Source: CAYNSX01 sp964400165
GTDB taxonomy: Bacteria > Armatimonadota > Hebobacteria > CAYNSX01
Direction: 5' to 3'
NCBI GenBank assembly: GCA_964400165.1
Contig: CAYNSX010000008.1
Location: 1 to 64,000 of the forward strand
DNA length: 64,000 nucleotides
The stretch's first letter is position 1; each line of letters begins with the position of its first letter. This document shows positions 17,280 to 26,025 of the stretch, piece after piece. A program made the translations under genes and the position numbers. The notes under the pieces were generated by a model. It did no database searches, was not told the DNA's origin, and was given only the letters and a program-made list of their open reading frames with translations.

Positions 17280-18104
17280 CTACGATCCGCCCTTGGCGGC
17301 CTTCAGCGCGTCTTCGATTTCCTGGTCGTGGCCGGCGCCGGTCCACTGCTTGATGACTCCGCCATCGGATCCGACGAGGACGAACGAGGGGAGCGCGGTG
17401 ACGCCAAGCAGGTGCGAAACTTCCAGTTGCGCATCGAGGACGACCGGGAAGGCATAGCCGTTGTCTTGCAGGAAGCGCGCGGCCTTCTCCCGCGTCTCGC
17501 CGGCGTTGACCGTGAGCACCTTGTAGCCGGCGGCGGCGAGTTGCTGCGTGTGCGGCAGCGTCTCTTTGCACGGCACGCACCAAGTCGCCCAGAAATCGAG
17601 CAGCAGCGGCTCGCCGCGGAACTGCGAGAGGCGGACGGTGTGGCCGTCGAGGTCGGGCAGGGCGAAGTCGAGCCAGACGGTTGCCTGCATCATAATTGAG
17701 GTGTCGCCGAAGGTGCGGCGCAGGATGACGCCCGGCTGGCCGAGTTGCAGGGCGCCTTCGACGGGCGAGGGCGCCGGCGTGTGGCCGGGGGTGTGGATGG
17801 TGCCGGTCAGTTTCAGGCCGGCGGCGGTGCGGCCGATGGTGAACTTGTAATTGAGGGCGATCGGGTCGCCGCCGTCGAGGTGGTGGCCCTGCGTCGTGCC
17901 CTCGCTCCCCGCCTGGCTGACCCAGACGGGGTCATAGACGACAACCTGAAAGCCGGTGCTCTGCGCGGCATTGTCCACGGCCAGGAAACGCAAATTGACC
18001 GTGTAGCCGAGAGTTTGGCTCGCCGCCGCGGCATCGGCAGGGCGCCCGAGGAGGAGCGCGCCGAGGCCGGCCGCAAGCAGCGCGCCGCGCAGGGCTCGCT
18101 TCAT
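17280..18104 (-). CDS. TlpA-like periplasmic thioredoxin (WCVPC)
   Basis: 274 residues with a signal peptide (MKRALRGALLAAGLGALLLG). Residues 30-145 form a distinct beta-rich N-terminal domain; residues 147-274 are a TlpA/ResA-type thioredoxin with active site Cys176-Val-Pro-Cys179 in FWATWCVPCKETLPH. Such proteins reduce periplasmic disulphides, for example in cytochrome c maturation or on specific partners. The N-terminal domain is distantly similar to that of the upstream neighbour. The gene overlaps that neighbour by 4 nt (ATGA), so the two are co-translated and may form a redox pair. Confidence 0.9.
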   Translation of the reverse strand: MKRALRGALLAAGLGALLLGRPADAAAASQTLGYTVNLRFLAVDNAAQSTGFQVVVYDPVWVSQAGSEGTTQGHHLDGGDPIALNYKFTIGRTAAGLKLTGTIHTPGHTPAPSPVEGALQLGQPGVILRRTFGDTSIMMQATVWLDFALPDLDGHTVRLSQFRGEPLLLDFWATWCVPCKETLPHTQQLAAAGYKVLTVNAGETREKAARFLQDNGYAFPVVLDAQLEVSHLLGVTALPSFVLVGSDGGVIKQWTGAGHDQEIEDALKAAKGGS

Positions 18105-19000
18105 TGTGTTGAAGACTTGCCGCCGACGAGTTCGTCGATCACCTTGGTGATGTCCTCATTCTGGCCGGAGCCGACCCAGACGCGGCGCACCCAGCCGTTC
18201 GGGTCGATGAGCACGAAGGTCGGGATGCCCTGGACCTTGTAGGCCGTGGCGATGTCGCCGGTCTCATCGAGCACGACATGGAAGTCGTACTTGTTGGTGG
18301 TGAGGAAGTCCTTGACGAGGGTGAGCAGTTCGTCATGCGGCTTGCGCTCCCAGACATTGACGGCGAGGACGACGAGGTCCTGGCGCTTCGCCAGTTCCTG
18401 CGTGTGCGGGAGCGAGACTTTGCACGGGCCGCACCAGGTGGCCCAGAAGTCCAGGTACACCCACTTGCCCTTCAGGTCGGCGAGCGTCACCGTGGCGCCG
18501 CTCATATCCTTGAGCGAGAACGGGGTGGCGGGCTTGGTGAGCACGCTGTACGAGGCCTGAATCTTGTAGCTGACGCCGTTGGGTTTGGTGACCCGGCCGA
18601 CGATGCGCGTGTCGCCCTCGGTCGGGATGCGGCCGAGGATGTTGACGGTGACGGTGCTGTCGCCGTCGGGCAGGTCAATCGTGCCCTGGAGAGCGAGCGG
18701 GCCGTCTTCGAGGAACCAGGCGGTCAGGACATACTTCGCCGCGACGGGGCTTTCAGCGGACACATTGATGCCATTGAGTTCGCCCTTGGCGGGCTTTTTC
18801 TCGGTGAGGGTGGCTTTGTCGAGGTCGTAGAACGAAAACCACTCTGCCATGCCGGTGCCGCGGTCGGTCCGCAGCGCGGTGAAGTGGATTTCCACCTCAC
18901 GCAGCGGCAGGGCGACCGCGGGCGCGGTGGGCGCGGGCGGCGCCGCGACCGCCGTCGTTCCAACCAAAATCAGCGAGACAGTCCATAGAGCGAAACGCAT
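18101..19000 (-). CDS. TlpA-like periplasmic thioredoxin (WCGPC)
   Basis: 299 residues: a signal peptide (MRFALWTVSLILVGTTAVAA), an N-terminal domain (about 35-155) and a TlpA thioredoxin domain with Cys190-Gly-Pro-Cys193 in FWATWCGPCKVSLPHTQELA. The N-terminal domain is clearly homologous to the separate small protein encoded at 19355-19813 (shared TDRG.GM.EWFS, LTEKK, ILGR.PTEG, GVSYK.QAS). Its role is unknown; it may position substrates. First gene of a two-gene overlapping unit. Confidence 0.92.
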   Translation of the reverse strand: MRFALWTVSLILVGTTAVAAPPAPTAPAVALPLREVEIHFTALRTDRGTGMAEWFSFYDLDKATLTEKKPAKGELNGINVSAESPVAAKYVLTAWFLEDGPLALQGTIDLPDGDSTVTVNILGRIPTEGDTRIVGRVTKPNGVSYKIQASYSVLTKPATPFSLKDMSGATVTLADLKGKWVYLDFWATWCGPCKVSLPHTQELAKRQDLVVLAVNVWERKPHDELLTLVKDFLTTNKYDFHVVLDETGDIATAYKVQGIPTFVLIDPNGWVRRVWVGSGQNEDITKVIDELVGGKSSTQ

Positions 19001-19077
19001 AGCGCACCTCCTCGGGGTGGCCTCCAGGGTAGCAGGAATCCCGGCGGAGGGCTGTGGGAGATGCGGCTGCCGAGGGA

Positions 19078-19332
19078 CTAGGCCGCGACGGTGGCCGTGG
19101 ACTTGGTGGTCTCCACGGCGACATCCTCGGGGAACGCTTCCCCAGCCATCAACATCGCCTCGAGGTTGACCTCGATCGCCTCGCGGATGTTGGCGAGGGC
19201 TTCCTCGCGGGTGCGGCCCTGCGAAATGCAGCCCTCGATGGCAGGGCAGGTGACGATGAACCAGCCGCCCTCATCTTGCTGCAAAACCACGGTGTAGGTG
19301 CGTTCGGTGGGCATCTGTTGAAAGTATAGCAC
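19078..19332 (-). CDS. HicB-like protein (type II antitoxin family), orphan
   Basis: 84 residues with the HicB/UPF0150 core: YTVVLQQDEGGWFIVTCPAIEGCISQGRT..EALANIREAIE. HicB proteins bind and neutralise HicA RNases, but no HicA-like gene (about 60 residues, GSH motif) is present on either side. Members without a C-terminal DNA-binding domain, like this one, are often solitary. An internal Met at residue 7 (19314) is an alternative start. It lies between the TlpA genes and the stand-alone paralogue of their N-terminal domain, so it may have inserted there. Confidence 0.85.
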   Translation of the reverse strand: MLYFQQMPTERTYTVVLQQDEGGWFIVTCPAIEGCISQGRTREEALANIREAIEVNLEAMLMAGEAFPEDVAVETTKSTATVAA

Positions 19333-19354
19333 CGCCCTGGACAGCGAGCCCGCG

Positions 19355-19813
19355 CTACGGCGTGCGGAAACTGGCCTGCACTTTGTAGGAAATGCCGCCG
19401 GCTTTGGTGGCGCGACCGATGACGCGCTTGGCGCCCTCGGACGGCACCCGGCCGGTGATGTTCACCGCGACGCGCTGGTAGCCGTCGTCGAGTTTGACCG
19501 TGCCCTGCACCGCCAGGCCGCCATCCATCTGGAACCAGGCCATCAGGGTGTAGTCGGCGGTCACGGCTTTGTCGTCGCCGGTGAGGCGCCCGCGCAGTTC
19601 GCCGGAGGCGGTTTTCTTTTCGGTCAGTGTCAGGCGGTCGAAGTCGAAGGCGGAAAACCACTCTTCCATGCCGTCACCGCGCTCGGTCAGCAAACCGGTG
19701 AGTTTCAATTCGATTTGGCGCGCGCCCGCGGCAGGGTCCTTGGCTTTCGCTGAAGGGTTGATGGCGGCGGGGAGGAGCAGGGTCAGGACGAGGGCGGTGA
19801 GCAGCAGTCGCAT
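19355..19813 (-). CDS. Secreted stand-alone version of the TlpA N-terminal domain
   Basis: 152 residues with a signal peptide (MRLLLTALVLTLLLPAAI). The mature part is homologous along its whole length to residues 35-152 of the thioredoxin encoded at 18101-19000, with matches such as TERGDGMEEWFS, LTLTEKK, ITGRVPSEG and GISYKVQAS. It then stops where the partner continues into thioredoxin. It is either a domain-only duplicate or a subunit that competes with or accompanies the thioredoxins. The start at 19813 is chosen because the signal peptide begins there. Function unknown. Confidence 0.75.
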   Translation of the reverse strand: MRLLLTALVLTLLLPAAINPSAKAKDPAAGARQIELKLTGLLTERGDGMEEWFSAFDFDRLTLTEKKTASGELRGRLTGDDKAVTADYTLMAWFQMDGGLAVQGTVKLDDGYQRVAVNITGRVPSEGAKRVIGRATKAGGISYKVQASFRTP

Positions 19814-19926
19814 GGGTGTGCCTCCACCTGGATGTTCCGCACCACGGGGGGCGGATTCATGTTGCGCTGCGTCATCCACCGTCGCGCGCAGACGCCGCGG
19901 CGAATCCCCGCTAAGATTGCGGCAGG

Positions 19927-21036
19927 ATGCGCACGCTGCTGGAACCCGCCCTGCGACAGACGCCGCTGGCCGCGGCGCACCGGGCGCTGGGCGCCCGGCT
20001 GGTGGATTTCGCCGGTTGGGAGATGCCGGTGCAATATGGCGGCATCATCGAGGAGCACCTGGCGGTGCGGCAGGCGGCGGGGCTGTTCGATGTCTCGCAT
20101 ATGGGGCGGCTGCTGCTGCGCGGCGCCGCGGGCGAGGCGCTGTTGCAGCGGACGGTGACGCGTGATGTGGGGCGGCTGGGGCTCGGTGAAATGGCGTACA
20201 CCGCGCTGTGCCGCGAGGACGGCGGCGTGCTCGACGACTTGATTGTCGGCCGCGGGCGCGAGGGGTTTTTCGTGGTGTGCAATGCGAGCAACCGCGACAC
20301 GGTGCGTGAATGGCTGCTCGTCCACGCGGACGACCCCGAGTGCCTCGTGGATGTCTCCGACGAGTGGGCCCTGCTCGGCTTGCAGGGGCCGCGGGCGGAG
20401 GCGCTGTTGCAGCCGGTGTGTGACGCCGGCTTGGCGGCGATGCCGTATTTGGCGTTCACTGAAGGCGTGCGCGTCGCGGGCAGCGAGGCGATTGTGACGC
20501 GCACCGGCTACACCGCCGAGGACGGGTTCGAGATCTGGTGCCGCCCCGCCGACGCCGAGCGCACCTGGCAGGCGCTGCTCGACGCCGGCGCAGCGCCGTG
20601 CGGCCTGGGGGCGCGGGACTCGCTGCGGCTGGAAGCGTGCTATCCCCTGTACGGGCACGACATGGATGAGACGGTGAACCCGCTCGAGGCGGCGATTCCA
20701 TTCGTGGTGGATTGGGAGAAGGACGACTTCATCGGCCGCGCCACACTGGAGGAGTGCAAGGCCCGCGGGCTGACGCGGCGGCTGGCAGCGCTGCTGCTCG
20801 ACGAGCCGGGCGTGCCGCGGCACGGGTATGCGGTGCGCGTCGGCGACGCGGAAGTGGGGCGTATCACCAGCGGGGGGCACTCGCCGACGCTGCGCCGAGC
20901 GATTGCGCTGGCGATGCTTGAGACGCCCTACTGGAAGCGCGATTCCGCGGTGCAGGTGGACATCCGCGGCCGCGCGGTGCGGGCGCACACGGTGCGGATG
21001 CCGTTCTATCGGGGGAGCGTGAAGGCGGGGCAGTAG
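19927..21036 (+). CDS. gcvT: Glycine cleavage system T protein (aminomethyltransferase)
   Basis: 369 residues. Transfers the methylene group from aminomethyl-lipoyl-GcvH to tetrahydrofolate and releases ammonia. Family motifs: LVDFAGWEMPVQYGGIIEEH, GLFDVSHMGRL, DDLIV, TRTGYTAEDGFEIWC, LGARDSLRLEACYPLYGHD and ITSGGHSPTL. A weak AGG sits close to the ATG. The usual order gcvT-gcvH-gcvPA-gcvPB is broken here: an opposite-strand gene takes the place of gcvH. Confidence 0.96.
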   Translation: MRTLLEPALRQTPLAAAHRALGARLVDFAGWEMPVQYGGIIEEHLAVRQAAGLFDVSHMGRLLLRGAAGEALLQRTVTRDVGRLGLGEMAYTALCREDGGVLDDLIVGRGREGFFVVCNASNRDTVREWLLVHADDPECLVDVSDEWALLGLQGPRAEALLQPVCDAGLAAMPYLAFTEGVRVAGSEAIVTRTGYTAEDGFEIWCRPADAERTWQALLDAGAAPCGLGARDSLRLEACYPLYGHDMDETVNPLEAAIPFVVDWEKDDFIGRATLEECKARGLTRRLAALLLDEPGVPRHGYAVRVGDAEVGRITSGGHSPTLRRAIALAMLETPYWKRDSAVQVDIRGRAVRAHTVRMPFYRGSVKAGQ

Positions 21037-21050
21037 TGCGCTCGAAGCAG

Positions 21051-22787
21051 TTACCAGCGAAAACCGACTGAGTAATCCTCGCCGACTTCGCGAAACTTCA
21101 ATTCATATCCGCTCAATCCGCCGTCGGTGACCAGCAGGCGCACCGTCAGATTCTCTAGCGGATGCAAGACGCCGTAGGCGCGCGCCATCAGGTAGCCCAT
21201 GAGGTCATCCCGAACCGGTGCGGGCAGCGTCTTCACTTCCACTGGTTCCCCCTTGAGCAGCGCCTTCCGTTGCTTCGACGACAAACTCGGCAGCGAGCGC
21301 AGGAGGAATCTGAGTTGTTCCACCACAGCCACATCGCGTCCGAGGCTGACTTTTCTCCAGCCGAACGCCCCGGCCCGGTCGAGTTGGAATTCGTTCAGCG
21401 CCGCCAGCGTCGCCAGGTCTTCGATGGGCAACCGCTGGCCAGGGGCGGCGAACTTCCGGTTCAGCAGTCCATTGAGCAGGCCGGGAGGGGCTAGGACTGC
21501 GGCGTGCGCCTCCCAGTCCGTAGACCGAACCCGAATGATGTCGCCCTGTCTCGAAATCTGCACACGAACAGACTCAGTCATGGACTGCAAGACATCGCGC
21601 ACCGGTTCGTCTTGCGCATTCAAATTCACATCAGGCGTTTCCGGATAGGCCTCGGCGACGACTGTCACTTTCAGTGTAGCGGCGAGATCGACAAGAAACT
21701 CGCGCAAGCGTGTGTTTCGGTCGCGCAAAGTGACCCGCGGGTTGTCACCGTCCCAGGAGACGATGCCCGGCTTTTGCGACTCCGGGAGCGGGTCTTCAGC
21801 GGGCGGCGCACCCCAGATTTCTTCGTTAGTGGGCTCTGCTTGCAAGTCCTCCTTCGAACGCCAATCGTGAAGTGACAAGGTCGCTGGCGCCCTTTCTCCC
21901 GGCGCAACGACGACTTGGGCGGAGACATGTCCCGAGTCGCCGAAGAACACGAGCGCGCGAGACGCGTGCGTCTCAAATGCAGCACGGGCGCGGCGCAGGC
22001 GGTCGTAACCCCGTTGCTCCCGTTCGCGTTCTTCGCGGGGGAGAGTGCTGAGGTAGGCGTCCATCTCCTCTTCATCCCACATTTGTGAGGCGATGTGTAC
22101 GAGGCAGAGTTCATCAAGGGCTCCCTGGGTGGACTCGGAGAGCCGATCGTACGGAAAGTTGAAGAGGCACTTGAAGTTGAAATCCCCACCCGCGGCATAC
22201 CTTTTCAGTGCCGCGACCAGCGCCGTACGGCCCTCGCTTCCGATCTCGGACAGCACCAGCCGGCCCAGCGCCCGCCCGCCGCGGTCCAGACCCCAATAAT
22301 CGTCGCTCGAAAACGGCCGGGCGATGGCCAGAAGGTCTTTGGCCTCGCGCACATGGCGGTCGGCGACGAACGGCTCAAGGTCGGCGGCGGCCCGCTCCGC
22401 ATCTTGGCGCCGAGGGTCCTTCGCCGGTTCGAGTAGTGCTCGGACTTCCTGCAGTTCGCGCACCGTAACGGGCAACGGCGCGAGCATTTCCTGTCCAGTC
22501 AGAGCGGTCGTCCATTGCCCGCGCAGGCACCAGGCCACCGCTTCGCGCAGCGCGACGGGCTCGGCTCGCTCGGCCCCGAAGACCGCGAGCGCGCGGTCCC
22601 GATACCACGAGGCCGTCGTCAGTTTTCGATGTTGCAGTGCACCCAGCCGCTCCACGAACTCGGAGACCGCAACATAGGCGTCTTTCGGCGGGGGTTCTGT
22701 TTCGCGCGGCTCCGGGGGCAGCGTCACCAGCAGAATCGGGACGGCCCCGACCAGCACGAATCGTCCGAGACCTCGGCGTTTCACCAT
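21051..22787 (-). CDS. Secreted or membrane-anchored protein with STN-like segment, unknown
   Basis: 578 residues. One N-terminal hydrophobic segment (RFVLVGAVPILLVTLPP) could be a signal peptide or anchor. The remainder is charged and largely helical (for example WDEEEMDAYLSTLPREERERE). Around residues 355-425 (ATLKVTVVAEAYP, DVNLNAQDEPVRDVLQSMTE, VQISRQGDIIRV) there is a pattern like the secretin/TonB short N-terminal (STN) domain. No enzyme motif was recognised. It is convergent with gcvT (14 nt apart) and divergent from gcvPA, and sits where gcvH would be expected. Confidence 0.7.
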   Translation of the reverse strand: MVKRRGLGRFVLVGAVPILLVTLPPEPRETEPPPKDAYVAVSEFVERLGALQHRKLTTASWYRDRALAVFGAERAEPVALREAVAWCLRGQWTTALTGQEMLAPLPVTVRELQEVRALLEPAKDPRRQDAERAAADLEPFVADRHVREAKDLLAIARPFSSDDYWGLDRGGRALGRLVLSEIGSEGRTALVAALKRYAAGGDFNFKCLFNFPYDRLSESTQGALDELCLVHIASQMWDEEEMDAYLSTLPREEREREQRGYDRLRRARAAFETHASRALVFFGDSGHVSAQVVVAPGERAPATLSLHDWRSKEDLQAEPTNEEIWGAPPAEDPLPESQKPGIVSWDGDNPRVTLRDRNTRLREFLVDLAATLKVTVVAEAYPETPDVNLNAQDEPVRDVLQSMTESVRVQISRQGDIIRVRSTDWEAHAAVLAPPGLLNGLLNRKFAAPGQRLPIEDLATLAALNEFQLDRAGAFGWRKVSLGRDVAVVEQLRFLLRSLPSLSSKQRKALLKGEPVEVKTLPAPVRDDLMGYLMARAYGVLHPLENLTVRLLVTDGGLSGYELKFREVGEDYSVGFRW

Positions 22788-22910
22788 CGCAGCCTCCGCC
22801 GAGCGCCACCTGAATCATGCCTCTTCGCGCGCTGGGCTGCAACTTGCCCCGCCGAGTACAATGGCTTTGAAGCCCCCAGATGCGCCACTAGCGGGGCTGC
22901 GCGCCCGCAG

Positions 22911-24263
22911 ATGCCCTATTTCGCCAACACGGATGCTGAACGCGAGGAGATGCTGCGCGCCATCGGCGCGGACAGCATTGATGACCTGTTCGCCGACATC
23001 CCCGCCGCCGCCCGCCTGACCGACCCGCACAACTTGCCGCCCGCCGCCTGGGAAGAGGAGTTGCGCCGCGACTTCGGCGCGATGGCGGCGCGCAACCGGA
23101 CGCTGCTGTCGGGGCCGTCCTTCCTCGGCGCCGGCGTCTACCGGCACTTCATCCCGGCGGTGGTGGACCCGCTCATCTTCCGCAACGAGTTCTACACGGC
23201 CTACACGCCCTACCAGCCCGAGGCGAGCCAGGGGACGCTGCAGGCGACCTTCGAGTTCCAGTCGCTGCTGGCCGACCTGCTGCAGATGGAGGTGGTGAAC
23301 GCCTCGATGTACGACGGCTCGACGGCGCTCGCCGAGGCGATTCTGATGGCGGCGGACCTGACGGGGCGCGGGCAAGTCATTCTGTCGGGCGGGCTGCACC
23401 CGGAATACCGGCGGGTGGTGCAGACCTACCTGCGCTCGCGCGGGCTGGAACTGATTCCGGTCGGCGGTATCGAGGGCGAGGGCGTGACGCCGGCGGCGAC
23501 CGTGGCGGAGCGCATCGGCGACGGCACGGCGTGCGTGGTGGTGCAGCAGCCGAACTTCTTCGGCTGCGTCGAGGATGTCGGCGCGCTGGCGCAGGCGGCG
23601 CACGCCGCCGGCGCGCTGCTGGTGCAGACGAGCACCGACCTGACCGTATTCGGCGCGCTGAAGCCGCCGGGCGCGTGGGGCGTGAACATCCTGGCAGCGG
23701 AAGGGCAATCGCTCGGCGTGGCGCCGGGCTTCGGCGGGCCGCACCTGGGCATCATCGCCACCGAGGAGCGGTTCGTGCGGCGGATGCCGGGCCGGCTGGT
23801 GGGGATGACGAAGGACATCGAAGGGCAGCGCGGCTTCGTACTGACGCTGCAAACGCGCGAGCAGCACATCCGCCGCGATCGCGCCGCCAGCAACATCTGC
23901 ACGAACAACGGCCTGCTCGCCATCGCGGCGGCGGTGTACCTCGCGGCAGTGGGGCCGGAGGGGCTGCGGCGCGTGGCGCTCCACTGCGTGCAAGGGGCGC
24001 ACCGGCTGGCGCGCCTGCTGGGCAATCTGCCGGGAGTCGGGCTGATGTTCGAGGCGCCGTATTTCCACGAATTCGTGCTGCGGCTGCCGAAGGATGCGGC
24101 GGAAGTGAATGAACGCCTGCTCGACCGCGGCATCATCGGCGGGCTGCCGCTGGGCGACGAGTTCCCCGAATTGCGCAACTGTATGTTGCTGTGCGTGACC
24201 GAGACGAGCACGCCCGACGACTGGCGGCGCCTCTACGACGCCCTCAAGGACATGACCGGATGA
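22911..24263 (+). CDS. gcvPA: Glycine dehydrogenase (decarboxylating) subunit 1
   Basis: 450 residues, the N-terminal half of the PLP-dependent P protein that decarboxylates glycine and loads the aminomethyl group on GcvH. Typical stretches: FLGAGVYRHFIPAVVDPLIF, FYTAYTPYQPEASQGTLQATFE, MYDGSTALAEA and NICTNNGLLAIAAAVYL. The start MPYFANTDAEREEML fits the family. TACAAT at 22857-22862 is a plausible -10. Overlaps gcvPB by 4 nt, and both halves assemble into one enzyme. Confidence 0.96.
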   Translation: MPYFANTDAEREEMLRAIGADSIDDLFADIPAAARLTDPHNLPPAAWEEELRRDFGAMAARNRTLLSGPSFLGAGVYRHFIPAVVDPLIFRNEFYTAYTPYQPEASQGTLQATFEFQSLLADLLQMEVVNASMYDGSTALAEAILMAADLTGRGQVILSGGLHPEYRRVVQTYLRSRGLELIPVGGIEGEGVTPAATVAERIGDGTACVVVQQPNFFGCVEDVGALAQAAHAAGALLVQTSTDLTVFGALKPPGAWGVNILAAEGQSLGVAPGFGGPHLGIIATEERFVRRMPGRLVGMTKDIEGQRGFVLTLQTREQHIRRDRAASNICTNNGLLAIAAAVYLAAVGPEGLRRVALHCVQGAHRLARLLGNLPGVGLMFEAPYFHEFVLRLPKDAAEVNERLLDRGIIGGLPLGDEFPELRNCMLLCVTETSTPDDWRRLYDALKDMTG

Positions 24264-25720
24264 GCGAGCCGCTGCTGTCGGAGTTGAGCCGGCCCGGGCG
24301 GACGGGGGCGCTGCCGCCGGAGCCGCCGGGGCCCGATGTCAGGGAGCTGCTGCCGGCCGACTGGGTGCGCAGCGACGGCCCCGACTTGCCGGAGTTGTCG
24401 CAACCGCAAGTGGTGCGGCATTTCGTGCGGCTCTCGCGGCTGAATTATTCGGTGGACACGAATTTCTATCCACTCGGGTCGTGCACGATGAAGCACAATC
24501 CGAAGATCAACGAAGAAATCGGGCACCTGCCCGGGTTCCTGTGGGCGCACCCGCTGCAGCCCGCCTCCACGGTGCAGGGCGCGATCGAAATGCTGTACCG
24601 CCTGCAAGAAGCGCTGTGCCGCATCGCCGGGATGGACGCATTCACGCTGCAGCCGGCGGCGGGGGCGCACGGCGAACTGACCGGGCTGATGATGGTGAAG
24701 CGTTACTTCCAGGAGCGCGGTGAGTCGCGCACGCAGGTGCTGGTGCCCGATAATGCGCACGGGACGAACCCGGCCTCGGCGGCGATGCTGGGCTTTCAGG
24801 TGCAGTCGGTGCCGTCGGACGCGCGCGGGTTCGTGGACCTCGACGCGCTCGACGCCCGCCTGTCGAAGAACACCGCCGCCATCATGCTGACGAACCCGAA
24901 CACGCTCGGCATCTTCGATTCGCAAGTGCTCGAAGTGACGCGGCGGGTGCACGACGCCGGCGGGCTGCTCTACTACGACGGCGCCAACCTGAACGCGCTG
25001 CTTGGCATCACGACGCCGGGCGCGCTGGGCTTCGACATCGTGCACCTCAACATGCACAAGACTTTTTCGATTCCGCACGGGGGCGGCGGGCCGGGGGCGG
25101 GGCCGGTGGGCGTGAAGGCGCCGCTGCGCGACTTCCTGCCGGTGCCGCTCGCCGCGCAGGCCGAGGACGGGAGTTACTGCTGGGATTACGATTTACCGCA
25201 CACAGTCGGCAAGGTGAAGGCCTACCACGGGCACTTCCTCAACCTGGTGCGCGGGCTGGTGTACATCCTGGCGCACGGGCCGGACGGCCTGCGGCGCATC
25301 GCCGAGGATGCGGTGCTCAACGCGAATTATCTGCTCTCGCAATTGAAGGACGATTATGGCGCGCCATATCCGGGCTACTGCAAGCACGAGTTCGTGCTGT
25401 CGGCGTCGCGGCAGAAGGCGCTCGGGGTGCGGGCGCTCGACATCGCCAAGGCGCTGCTCGACTACGGCTTCTACGCGCCGACCATCTACTTCCCGCTCAC
25501 GGTGGATGAGTGCCTGATGATTGAGCCGACGGAAACGGAAACGAAAGAAACGCTCGACGCCTTCGCCGCCGCCATGCGCGACATCGCCCGGCGGGCGGAG
25601 AGCGACCCGGAGTCGCTGCGCCAGGCGCCGGTGACGACACCGGTGCGCCGGCTGGACGAGGCGGGGGCGGCGCGCAAGCCGGTGCTGCGGTGGAAGCGGG
25701 AGGCGGCGGCGAAGGCCTAG
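24260..25720 (+). CDS. gcvPB: Glycine dehydrogenase (decarboxylating) subunit 2
   Basis: 486 residues, the C-terminal half of the split P protein that carries the PLP-binding lysine in NMHKTFSIPHGGGGPGAGPVG. Other conserved parts: FYPLGSCTMKHNPKINE, LQPAAGAHGELTGLM and LVPDNAHGTNPASAAM. The start codon overlaps the gcvPA stop (ATGA). A palindromic repeat begins 15 nt after the stop and a terminator follows at about 25787. Confidence 0.97.
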   Translation: MSEPLLSELSRPGRTGALPPEPPGPDVRELLPADWVRSDGPDLPELSQPQVVRHFVRLSRLNYSVDTNFYPLGSCTMKHNPKINEEIGHLPGFLWAHPLQPASTVQGAIEMLYRLQEALCRIAGMDAFTLQPAAGAHGELTGLMMVKRYFQERGESRTQVLVPDNAHGTNPASAAMLGFQVQSVPSDARGFVDLDALDARLSKNTAAIMLTNPNTLGIFDSQVLEVTRRVHDAGGLLYYDGANLNALLGITTPGALGFDIVHLNMHKTFSIPHGGGGPGAGPVGVKAPLRDFLPVPLAAQAEDGSYCWDYDLPHTVGKVKAYHGHFLNLVRGLVYILAHGPDGLRRIAEDAVLNANYLLSQLKDDYGAPYPGYCKHEFVLSASRQKALGVRALDIAKALLDYGFYAPTIYFPLTVDECLMIEPTETETKETLDAFAAAMRDIARRAESDPESLRQAPVTTPVRRLDEAGAARKPVLRWKREAAAKA

Positions 25721-25735
25721 TCACCTCTCCCCCCG

Positions 25736-25763
25736 ACCCCCTCTCCAACAAGTGGAGAGGGGG
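25736..25763. repeat. Palindromic repeat after gcvPB
   Basis: Stem CCCCCTCTCCA / TGGAGAGGGGG with an ACAAG loop, beginning 15 nt behind the gcvPB stop codon. Same family as the copies at 293, 4977 and 14847. Confidence 0.75.
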
Positions 25764-25786
25764 ACACGGTTCATTCAGAGCACTTC

Positions 25787-25812
25787 GCGCCCCACTCATG
25801 GGGCGCTCTTTG
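25787..25812 (+). terminator. Rho-independent terminator of gcvPA-gcvPB
   Basis: GCGCCCC (25787-25793) pairs with GGGGCGC (25800-25806) around an ACTCAT loop, followed by TCTTTGTG. It is correctly placed to end the glycine-cleavage transcript. Confidence 0.65.
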
Positions 25813-25849
25813 TGAGTCCGGCCCATTCAATGAATGCCACTACCCGCCC

Positions 25850-25980
25850 AAGTCCTCCTCACCCCGCTCCTCGCTTTGCTCGTCGCGCCCCTCTCCCGAA
25901 TTGAGAGAGGGGCAACTGATGGACCGCTGTTTTCCTGTCCCCCTCTCTCCATCGGGAGAGGGGGCAGGTGGGAGAGGACG
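25850..25980. repeat. Two palindromic repeats before the aminotransferase gene
   Basis: CTCACCCCGCTCCTCGCTTTGCTCG lead-in followed by hairpins at about 25887-25912 and 25938-25965 (CCCTCTCYC / GRGAGAGGG types). No gene lies between 25721 and 26025. A -10-like TAGACT at 26014-26019 sits 6 nt before the next start codon. Confidence 0.7.
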
Positions 25981-26025
25981 CCATGCGACACCGCGAAAGC
26001 GGAGACTTTCCGGTAGACTCAAACC

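Noticed and set aside
19333..19354. HicA toxin partner for the HicB-like gene
   Set aside because: No frame of suitable size with a HicA motif lies on either side; the HicB-like protein appears solitary.
19814..19926. Glycine riboswitch before gcvT
   Set aside because: The 113-nt gap has no recognisable aptamer pattern, and much of it is upstream sequence of the divergent gene.
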